Positions 60,001-64,000 of a DNA stretch of 64,000 nt are shown piece by piece. How positions within the stretch are numbered: position 1 is the first letter of the stretch; each line of letters starts with the position of its first letter. The stretch is taken from assembly GCF_964340395.1 (NCBI RefSeq), contig NC_135562.1, positions 5,001 to 69,000 of the forward strand. The letters run 5' to 3'. A model generated the notes under the pieces. It saw only the letters and a list, made by a program, of their open reading frames with translations. It was not told where the DNA came from and ran no database searches. This stretch comes from Glandiceps talaboti (Eukaryota > Hemichordata > Enteropneusta > Spengelidae). A program made the translations under genes and the position numbers.

Positions 60001-63000
60001 AAACTTCAGTAGTTCAGGAAGATTCTCTCCCAAAAAGTACTCTTACAGATAAAATACAACTGTACATAATGTCAGGACAACGGTAGTGTCATATAGAAGT
60101 AAACGTCTGTTAATATTAAATAGTCCAAAAACAGTCCACACTATGAGAGTTTATTTTAGAATATGACAGATATAATATACAAAGTCATAAAAGTGTCCCA
60201 TCACCCTACATCAGAGGCACCCGCTGTTGTTTTGTGTCAGCTATCTTGTTGTCTTTATCTAAATTGTCTCTGTTTGAAAAACAACATGTGTCTGTGCATT
60301 TAGCATGCTGTGCCAAATGCTACTAAACCAATTTATTTGTGTACTTTTCCTGTCTGTAACGGGTAAGGTTTGTACACCCTTTGCTGACGGAGGTTGTATT
60401 ATCTCAATGCCATCCATGATACACATGCACCAACAATAAGAATAAAGTCCCAACAGATAGGAAAACCACCTCCTTGTACAAAGCAATACAGAATGAACTC
60501 AGATCTGCCAAACAAAAACAACATTGAGCTGAAAGACAGAAGAAAACAGGACTTGAAATTCACAAACAGATGTACAATCAGACTAAGAATTTTGTTATTA
60601 AACTTGTCCATAATGCAAAAAATCAATCATTTCAATCAAAGAATCCTGGAAAGCCAAACCTGCAAGCAATTGTTCAGTGTGTCGTGCCAGTTATTACATG
60701 TACAAATGTAGGTAATAAACCCTCTGTGTTACTGACATTATTTTCCTCTCCTGAACTACCACTGTGACAGCACTTCCCTCTGTGTTACTGACATTATTTT
60801 CCTCTCCTGAACTACCACTGTGACAGCACTTCCCTCTGTGTTACTGACATTATTTTCCTCTCCTGAACTACCACTGTGACAGCACTTCCCTCTGTGTTAC
60901 TGACATTATTTTCCTCTCCTGAACTACCACTGTGACAGCACTTCCCTCTGTGTTACTGACATTATTTTCCTCTCCTGAACTACCACTGTGACAGCACTTC
61001 CCTCTGTGTTACTGACATTATTTTCCTCTCCTGAAGTACCACTGTGACAGCACTTCCCTCTGTGTTACTGACATTATTTTCCTCTCCTGAAGTACCACTG
61101 TGACTGCACTTCCCTCTGTGTTACTGACATTATTTTCCTCTTCTGAAGTACCACTGTGACAGCACTTCCCTCTGTGTTACTGACATTATTTTCCTCTCCT
61201 GAAGTACCACTGTGACAGCACTTCCCTCTGTGTTACTGACATTATTTTCCTCTCCTGAAGTACCACTGTGACAGCACTTCCCTCTGTGTTACTGACATTA
61301 TTTTCCTCTCCTGAACTACCACTGTGACAGCACTTCCCTCAATTTCTTTAACAAGAAAGTCCATTGTATCAGCAACAGTCTTGATTCACAATTGTCTCCC
61401 ACTCCCTCTTACACTGAGCCGTGCTTGCAGGGTCGTTTTTTTTAGCACAGCTGAACTGATAAGGTTCAGTTCTGCTATAGGCATGGCAAAGTGTCTGTCT
61501 GTCTGTCTGTCCATCTGTGTGTGTGTGTGTGTGTGTACAATTTAAAGTAAAAAAAAAACGCTGGACCAGTTGCCATGATATTTGGTGGGTGTATTACTTT
61601 GGGTGTCTAGTTGGGAAATTGTTCAAATCAAAATGATCTTACCACCAGTGTGTGATTTGGGTGTAAAAATGTTATTTTTGGTCAAAAAACTCAAAAACTA
61701 ATTGGCACATCCATCTGAAATCTGGTGGGAATATTCTTAGGGAAAGGGAGGGGTTTAGATTAAGAATTGTTCATGACATGATGATCCTTTCAGTTATATG
61801 CAAATTAGGTATAAAAATGTGTCTTTGGTCAAAAACATTAATTCAAAAACTACTGAACAGATTAGGCTGAAATTTGGTTGGAACAGTCTTCGGGGTTTTT
61901 ATTTTAAGAATATGTTTGTACTATGCAAGTAAACCATTGTAAATGATTGTACTATGCAAGTAAACCTTTGTAAATGATTGCATTATGTAAGTAAACCTTT
62001 GTAAATGATTGTACTATGCAAGTAAACCATTGTAAATGATTGTACTATGCAAGTAAACCTTTGTAAATGATTGTACTATGCAAGTAGACCTTTGTAAATG
62101 ATTGCACTATGTAAGTAAACCTTTGTAAATGATTGCACTATGCAAGTAGACCTTTGTAAATAATTGTACTATGCAAGTAAACCTGTGTAAATGATTGCAC
62201 TATGCAAGTAAACCTTTGTAAATGATTGCACTATGTAAGTAAACCTTTGTAAATGATTGCACTATGCAAGTAGACCTTTGTAAATAATTGTACTATGCAA
62301 GTAAACCTTTGTCAATGATTGCACTATGCAAGTAGACCTTTGTAAATAATTGCACTATGTAAGTAAACCTTTGTAAATGATTACACTATGCAAGTAAACC
62401 TTTGTAAATAATTGTACCACGTAAGTAAACCTTTGTAAATGATTGCACTATGCAAGTAGACCTTTGTAAATGATTGCACTATGCAAGTAAACCTTTGTAA
62501 ATGATTGCACTATGCAAGTAGACCTTTGTAAATAATTGTACTATGCAAGTAAACCTTTGTAAATGATTGCACTATGCAAGTAGACCTTTGTAAATAATTG
62601 TACCACGTAAGTAAACCTTTGTAAATGATTGCACTATGCAAGTAGACCTTAAGTAAATAATTGTACTATGCAAGTAAACCTTTGTAAATGATTACACTAT
62701 GCAAGTAGACCTTTGTAAATAATTGTACTATGCAAGTAAACCTTTGTAAATGATTGCACTATGCAAGTAGACCTTTGTAAATAATTGTACCACGTAAGTA
62801 AACCTTTGTAAATGATTGCACTATGCAAGTAGACCTTTGTAAATAATTGTACTATGCAAGTAAACCTTTGTAAATGATTGCACTATGCAAGTAGACCTTT
62901 GTAAATAATTGTACCACGTAAGTAAACCTTTGTAAATGATTGCACTATGCAAGTAGACCTTAAGTAAATAATTGTACTATGCAAGTAAACCTTTGTCAAA

Positions 63001-63280
63001 GGTTGTCGTGCTGTGTGGAGTATCTGTAATATGTTAAACTTAGCATGGTGTTCAATGCTGGTTGGACTTTTTCCTGATTATTTTATATTATTGTAGATGA
63101 AGAAAATTTCCTAGATACAGTCACTGACTCTTCTTAAAATTATCTATTCTACAAATCATAGGTTTTCACGATTTTTTTTTGATTGCATAGATGGCTTGTT
63201 TTAAACTACGTACAATGGTTCCATGTTGTGTCTGTGATCTCCATTTTGATGTCAGGATCCCAGAAGATGACCAGTTACAA
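28425..63280 (+). CDS. C2CD5: C2 domain-containing protein 5 (CDP138-like), exons 1-24, 3' end outside window
   Basis: A Ca2+/phospholipid-binding C2 protein known in mammals as an Akt2 substrate in GLUT4 vesicle insertion. Exons: 28425-28514, 29113-29199, 29890-29976, 31549-31729, 33400-33485, 36225-36294, 37179-37239, 41389-41526, 45225-45373, 46204-46301, 46568-46676, 49705-49819, 50100-50179, 50824-50920, 51439-51549, 51997-52144, 52458-52511, 54345-54419, 55693-55755, 56054-56152, 57513-57696, 58763-58824, 59515-59604, 63191-63280. Every junction is GT-AG and phases join without a break: 808 codons, then a donor (GTATGT). The human protein is about 1000 aa, so roughly the last fifth is missing. 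The exon 9 donor (GTCTGG) is weak; the small low-complexity exon 10 (SSGSGSGG) is the least conserved. Confidence 0.95.
29300..29352. repeat. (GT)n microsatellite
   Basis: About 26 GT units followed by GGT repeats, in C2CD5 intron 2. Confidence 0.95.
29946..30865 (+). repeat. ~58-bp minisatellite built on the exon 3 donor, ~15 copies
   Basis: The unit contains ATAGTGCTCATGATGCTATT-GGCAAG|GTGAGTTTTGAATTATGG: the last ~27 nt of exon 3, its donor and the start of intron 3. The first intronic copy (donor at 30035) keeps GCTATTGGCAAG|GTGAG exactly. Later ones read TTTGAAAG|GTAAG, still good donors. Reading past the true donor meets TAG within 12 codons. Confidence 0.92.
30918..31580 (+). repeat. 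~66-bp minisatellite built on the exon 4 acceptor, ~9 copies plus exon
   Basis: The unit contains TTCTATGCTATAG|CTATACATAGATTTGAATC and GCTTTGGAG, the acceptor and first ~31 nt of exon 4, then TATGTTGTAATTAATGTGTT. The last copy is the real exon. With the donor array it makes up nearly all of intron 3 (29977-31548). Confidence 0.92.
31915..32640 (+). repeat. Dispersed repeat family R1, copy 2 with (TG)n
   Basis: (AT)n(TG)n at 31952-32003, then AAAACCTCCAGCTCGATTGC-like and GGTTTGAAATTTGGTGGGGA words, then GACACAATTTTCCCTAGCAA and CCATAGCAA units. Same order as at 52670 and 61440. Confidence 0.7.
32640..33290 (+). repeat. Dispersed repeat family R3, copy 1
   Basis: Shares ATCAAAATCAAGC-ATTTCCTGCA, TTTTACTGAATGGTGTC and GACCTTGAC-TT-AGGG-CAAT-ATCAA word order with 56465-57390, in the same orientation. 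Confidence 0.6.
33400..41526 (+). CDS. C2CD5: C2CD5 exons 5-8: first half of the conserved middle domain
   Basis: Exon 5 ends VEELVVNDDPEYQ; exon 6 reads WIDKIRTPRSSNEARQRLFS; exon 7 has GELQRKIGLKVLEMGGNAVI; exon 8 has YNQCFDLEGESGIVVRGIGT. These follow the vertebrate order exactly. GGNAVIG is the first of two related motifs; the second (CHAVIGY) is in exon 12. Exons 6 and 7 each border a large array built from their own splice junction. Confidence 0.95.
34140..36238 (+). repeat. 58-bp minisatellite built on the exon 6 acceptor, ~35 copies
   Basis: Every unit contains TTTAAATCACATAG|TGGATTGACAAGAT, i.e. the polypyrimidine-poor acceptor and first 14 nt of exon 6, then CAATTAGTAAATATTTC and ATTTTCTGTCTTA. 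The final unit runs into the true exon at 36225. Using any decoy would give W-I-D-K-I-N/E then TAG in frame. Variation is limited to a few sites (C/G after AAGAT, TAAAT/TAGAT, CTTAT/CATAT). Confidence 0.96.
37213..38963 (+). repeat. 50-bp minisatellite built on the exon 7 donor, ~35 copies, with higher-order repeat
   Basis: The unit is TGAGATGGGAGGTAAYGCAG-TGATAGG|GTAAGTGATACAATTTGTATATC. It contains the last 26 nt of exon 7 and a strong donor GG|GTAAGTG. A truncated unit (GGTCATTTGGTAAGTG) at about 38074 and again at about 38793 reveals a ~719-bp higher-order duplication with matching variant order. The antisense strand has no stop in any frame of the unit, which creates long spurious frames of up to 382 codons. 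Confidence 0.96.
39005..41331 (+). repeat. 50-bp minisatellite, ~21 copies, interrupted by a mobile element
   Basis: Unit contains TACATAAAGTACTGCAAGAAC and CTGTCATTGATTCATGA. About eight copies lie before 39395 and about thirteen after 40679. No exon sequence is recognised in this unit. It follows directly after the exon 7 array. Confidence 0.93.
39396..40678. mobile_element. 1283-bp TIR element with 5-bp target duplication
   Basis: Ends are CAGGGTTCGCACGGTCCTGG and, inverted, CAGGGTTCGTAC. Subterminal CCCTGGAAAA words are repeated at both ends. Flanking ATACA is present on both sides (39391-39395 and 40679-40683), and removing one copy plus the element restores an intact 50-bp minisatellite unit, so the insertion is precise. 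It has higher GC than its surroundings. The longest internal frame (39479-39706) shows no motif; it is presumably non-autonomous. Terminal CAGGG resembles hAT-type elements but those make 8-bp duplications, so the superfamily is unresolved. Confidence 0.88.
41690..41975. repeat. ~70-bp tandem repeat, ~4 copies
   Basis: Unit contains ATACCTTGTACCATAAATGT and GGAATCCTTAGAGGGGAAAT. Located in C2CD5 intron 8 after the donor; no exon sequence. Confidence 0.85.
42837..42978. mobile_element. Hairpin MITE in C2CD5 intron 8
   Basis: GCAATAAACCTTCCCCCTGG then GGTGGTATACCCCTTG pairs, with mismatches, with the right arm ending CCCCAGGGGTGGTTTATTGC. Arms of about 50 bp enclose a ~40-bp loop. No clear target duplication was recognised. 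Confidence 0.6.
43385..43522. repeat. ~50-bp tandem repeat, 3 copies
   Basis: Unit contains AATTGGTCTGTCAGAGATTC and GGTAGCCAATCAG, in intron 8 of C2CD5. Confidence 0.8.
44135..44425. repeat. (CATA)n/(CGTA)n low-complexity tract
   Basis: Alternating CATA, CGTA and CACA units with GACA at the left edge. Several overlapping frames on both strands (YIHT, YVCM) are artefacts of the 4-bp period. Confidence 0.93.
45225..49819 (+). CDS. C2CD5: C2CD5 exons 9-12: variable linker and second middle repeat
   Basis: Exons 9 and 10 are Ser/Thr/Pro/Gly-rich (SPSSPTTLTPARLSHSPTK, SSGSGSGG), matching the phosphorylated linker of vertebrates in position but little in sequence. Exon 11 returns to strong conservation (FLVHLGGMVTARSVKLLDRI), and exon 12 carries DEPETRDAWWTEIRTEI and GCHAVIGYRE. 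Confidence 0.9.
45705..45957. repeat. ~63-bp tandem repeat, 4 copies
   Basis: Unit contains ACATGTAAGGATAATTACAG and GAGTCATTTCTGGTGACAAC, in C2CD5 intron 9. Confidence 0.9.
46822..47067. mobile_element. 246-bp MITE with 9-bp target duplication (copy 1)
   Basis: Terminal TAGACTGTCGACAGTCGC is inverted at the right end. CTGTCACAG flanks both sides (46813-46821 and 47068-47076). The interior is a long imperfect hairpin with GATCCGG-GCAACACTA and a GC-rich GGGCC apex. The 9-bp duplication suggests a MULE-type transposase acted in trans. Confidence 0.9.
47517..47545 (+). other. Potential G-quadruplex in C2CD5 intron 11
   Basis: GGGG-T-GGGGG-T-GGGGG-TGA-GGG on the coding strand, so it could fold in DNA or nascent RNA. 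Prediction from sequence only. Confidence 0.5.
48014..48056. repeat. (CA)n microsatellite
   Basis: About 19 CA units preceded by CA/CT-rich sequence, in C2CD5 intron 11. Confidence 0.95.
48665..49037. repeat. ~60-76-bp tandem repeat, ~6 copies
   Basis: Unit contains ATGTACCCTAAAATGAATT and GTTCTTATGGACTAAATTAC, with two length classes (the longer includes TGTGTATTAAGAGTTGATGG). C2CD5 intron 11. Confidence 0.88.
49810..50065 (+). repeat. 23-bp minisatellite built on the exon 12 donor, ~11 copies
   Basis: Unit CTATTTG|GTAGGTGCAGTGATAT contains the last 7 nt of exon 12 and its donor. It fills almost all of the 280-nt intron 12. Read-through past the real donor hits TAG at once. Confidence 0.93.
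50100..52144 (+). CDS. C2CD5: C2CD5 exons 13-16: Cys-rich segment
   Basis: Exon 13 has CDEICVLSASGTAA. Exon 14 has a tandem acceptor (TTTTAGCAG). Exon 15 carries CSLCHIPY and KCLQCR, a CxxC pair suggestive of a small zinc-binding unit present at the same place in vertebrates. Exon 16 carries VPDILFTTI and GRGCLLQARICRTKKKAQGE. Confidence 0.93.
51010..51300 (+). repeat. ~38-42-bp minisatellite with acceptor-like units, ~8 copies
   Basis: Unit contains AATGACTTTTAATGTTTC-ATTTTAG|CTACTG, each with a plausible 3' splice site, but no clear identity with exon 14 or 15. C2CD5 intron 14. Confidence 0.85.
52458..63280 (+). CDS. C2CD5: C2CD5 exons 17-24: C-terminal region up to window edge
   Basis: Exon 17 LPFMEYELHRQLMSKLK, exon 18 LKGMNAIFDLRVQVNVGE, exon 19 TGTAVYLAALP, exon 20 KKILDATAKNKENY, exon 21 an acidic stretch with FVLEIDDAEDED, exon 22 GFDLCSTEVFPGN, exon 23 MFSVVYRQ, exon 24 FKLRTMVPCCVCDLHFDV. 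The Cys pair in exon 24 matches the vertebrate PCCLCH motif. The next exon should begin in phase 0 beyond 64000. Confidence 0.93.
52670..53860 (+). repeat. Dispersed repeat family R1, longest copy
   Basis: Begins AGCACAACTGAACTAGTTTC-AGTAGTGCTATA, continues with GTGTGTGTCTGTGGGTG, AAACAGCTGGACTGATTG, GCAAATTAGGTCTAAAAATG, GACACAATTGGCCCTAGCAA and four ~90-bp units with CCCATAGCAACARCCAAATGAT. A similar partial copy lies at 33855-34080. It appears to be a non-coding element with internal tandem structure. Confidence 0.7.
53945..54232. repeat. ~75-bp tandem repeat, 4 copies
   Basis: Unit contains AAGATATGGTATACCAGCTC, AGATTTGCCCATATATAAG and GTGTGCTAAACTGACTT. C2CD5 intron 17. Confidence 0.9.
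54535..55692 (+). repeat. 46-bp minisatellite abutting the exon 19 acceptor, ~25 copies
   Basis: Unit contains TCATTGGTTTGTTGCATGT and AAACCTTTCTTCCAATTGGT. The last, diverged unit reads TCATTGGTTTGATGTGAAT, CTTTTTCAG|ACTGGT and is the real acceptor plus the first bases of exon 19. The array therefore looks derived from that junction, with CAGACTGGT replaced by CCAATTGGT in the repeats so that no AG remains at the splice position. Confidence 0.85.
56465..57390 (+). repeat. Dispersed repeat family R3, copy 2, with nested MITE
   Basis: Begins TTAGTCCCCCATAGGGTGAC and continues after the MITE with CTGCAGTACATCATTTCTC. Shares the GACCTTGAAC-TTCAGGGT, CATTTCCTGCAT and CACTTTTTACTGAGTGG words with 32640-33290. 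Confidence 0.6.
56528..56761. mobile_element. 234-bp MITE with 9-bp target duplication (copy 2)
   Basis: Same family as 46822-47067: TAGACTGTCGACAGTCGC at the left, inverted with one mismatch at the right, and the same GATCCGGCGCAACACTA hairpin arms. TACGTCCAC flanks both sides (56519-56527 and 56762-56770). Confidence 0.92.
57735..58525 (+). repeat. ~68-bp minisatellite built on the exon 21 donor, ~12 copies
   Basis: Exon 21 ends TTAGATCCAGAAATTCCCAA-AG|GTTAGTG; units read CTAGACCCAGAAAAAATGCC-AAG|GTTACAATT. The first and last copies (AACTCTCAAG|GTTGGTGT; AACCCCTAAG|GTTAGTGTG) are closest to the exon. Units in the middle are homogenised and their donors weakened (GTTACA). Confidence 0.88.
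58795..59190 (+). repeat. ~45-bp minisatellite built on the exon 22 donor, ~8 copies
   Basis: Unit contains AAGGCYCTGACYAAACAGTT-ACAG|GTATGTAAT, i.e. the last ~24 nt of exon 22 and its donor, plus a variable TATATA spacer. Most copies keep ACAG|GTATG or ACAG|GTAGG. Confidence 0.92.
59175..59430. repeat. ~55-bp tandem repeat, 5 copies
   Basis: Unit contains AACAGCCTGATATCTGTGTA and GAGTGAGGGGTTATAATAC. It follows directly on the exon 22 array and has no exon sequence. Confidence 0.9.
60719..61338. repeat. 56-bp minisatellite, 11 copies
   Basis: Unit contains CTCTGTGTTACTGACATTAT and CCTCTCCTGAACTACCACTG-TGACAGC; highly homogeneous. C2CD5 intron 23. Confidence 0.95.
61440..61910 (+). repeat. 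Dispersed repeat family R1, copy 4
   Basis: Begins AGCACAGCTGAACTGATAAG-GTTCAGTTCTGCTATAGGC, then (GTCT)n(GT)n, then the GATATTTGGTGGGTGTATTA and TCAAAATGATCTTACCA words shared with 52670. Truncated on the right by the next minisatellite. Confidence 0.7.
61905..62998. repeat. 31-bp minisatellite, ~35 copies, with 62-bp dimer structure
   Basis: Unit GTAAACCTTTGTAAATGATT-GYACTATGCAA. In the right half GTAAAC and GTAGAC units alternate, giving a dimeric higher-order period of 62 bp, with rarer ACCACGTAA variants at regular intervals. C2CD5 intron 23. Confidence 0.95.
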
Positions 63281-63431
63281 GTATGTTACCTCTTAGTGAC
63301 AATAGAATAGAAATAAGTATTATCATATACAGTGACAATTAGAATGATAAATAGCACATTTAGTGACAATGAGGTAGACATTAAAGATAGCCACTTATTA
63401 TAGTGATAAGTATGTGGACATTTAGTCTATC

Positions 63432-63514
63432 TGCTAGACCTTGGATGTTCTTCCGATAGAATACGACACACGACCGAGCATCGCTATCGAGGATGGAACA
63501 TCCAAGGTCTAGCA
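63432..63514. mobile_element. Hairpin element with TGCTAGAC ends (A)
   Basis: TGCTAGACCTTGGATGTTC on the left is complementary to GAACATCCAAGGTCTAGCA on the right, enclosing a CGATAG-rich loop. It lies in C2CD5 intron 24. Confidence 0.65.
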
Positions 63515-63822
63515 AATGTCATCAGGATATAAATAACTGCCAATCAGAGAACTGTATTAGCGACAAGCACAAACAGAGGACAATAGCTCATTTTTCATGC
63601 ATATTCATCTTAAGGAGGGGCTTGTAAAAATAACCACAAATGCGTTAACTAAATGTGTGAATGACAACGTCTACACACTCATCAAACACAATTACCATAA
63701 ACTGATAAGACATAGTAATGATGTAAATGTGTTTGTCAACACCTGCATGCAAGTATATATATGTATACATGGCCCAACCCACTAATCTCAATGGAATGTC
63801 CGGTCTGAAAATGACATTTGCT

Positions 63823-63895
63823 AGACTGTTCGGGCGAGCCCTCACTGCGAACTTCGTTCGCTTATAGTATCGAAAGAAAGCCAGAACGTCTAGCA
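63823..63895. mobile_element. Hairpin element with TGCTAGAC ends (B)
   Basis: TTGCTAGACTGTTCGGGC and GCCAGAACGTCTAGCA form inverted ends around a GAACTTCGTTCGC hairpin. It shares the TGCTAGAC terminus with element A. The two may be the ends of one ~460-bp element. Confidence 0.45.
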
Positions 63896-64000
63896 GCAAG
63901 ACTAGTGGACATTAGGATAGCAATATATAGTGACAGTAACTGCATACAGTGACAGTTAAATAGACATAAAGAGATCAATTTAAATGTATACTGAATGTTA

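Noticed and set aside
60719-61338. Exon-derived origin of the 56-bp array
   Set aside because: No identity with the ends of exons 23 or 24 and it is more than 1 kb from both.

Overview
The window is intron-rich metazoan nuclear DNA: AT-rich, with short exons, GT-AG introns and many mini- and microsatellites. The gene content and the dispersed repeats suggest a marine invertebrate, perhaps a hemichordate, cephalochordate or lophotrochozoan. This is inference; nothing here fixes the species.

Three protein-coding genes can be reconstructed exon by exon. (1) An arylsulfatase B-like gene on the minus strand (2732-12147, 7 exons, complete, 501 codons before the stop). (2) CMSS1 on the minus strand (19596-27982, 5 exons, complete, 273 codons). 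(3) C2CD5 on the plus strand (28425 to past the right edge; 24 exons visible up to 63280, 808 codons; the C-terminal part lies outside). CMSS1 and C2CD5 are head to head, with start codons 442 bp apart and a canonical ETS-type site between them, which looks like a shared housekeeping promoter.

Layout: 1-2731 holds microsatellites, telomere-like CCCTAA tracts and a duplicated block. 2732-12147 is the sulfatase gene. 12148-19595 is intergenic and filled with dispersed repeats and SINE-like pieces. 19596-27982 is CMSS1; its first intron carries a 4.6-kb mobile element (22987-27613) that encodes a DUF3504/Crypton-type tyrosine recombinase and a PHD-FLYWCH protein and is bounded by inverted arrays of a GACGTTCCGG motif. 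28425-63280 is C2CD5, whose introns are largely tandem arrays.

The most unusual feature is where the tandem arrays start. At least eight of roughly twenty minisatellites were seeded on an exon-intron junction: the repeat unit contains the edge of the neighbouring exon plus its splice donor or acceptor. C2CD5 introns 3, 5, 7, 12, 21 and 22, and intron 5 of the sulfatase gene, therefore carry from 2 to about 35 extra copies of an authentic splice site; intron 3 has both its donor and its acceptor amplified. Intron 18 has a related array in which the acceptor AG appears to have been lost. Other mobile DNA includes a 1283-bp TIR element inserted in a minisatellite with a 5-bp target duplication, two MITEs with perfect 9-bp target duplications, further hairpin elements, tRNA-derived SINE heads and a CR1/L2-type reverse transcriptase fragment.
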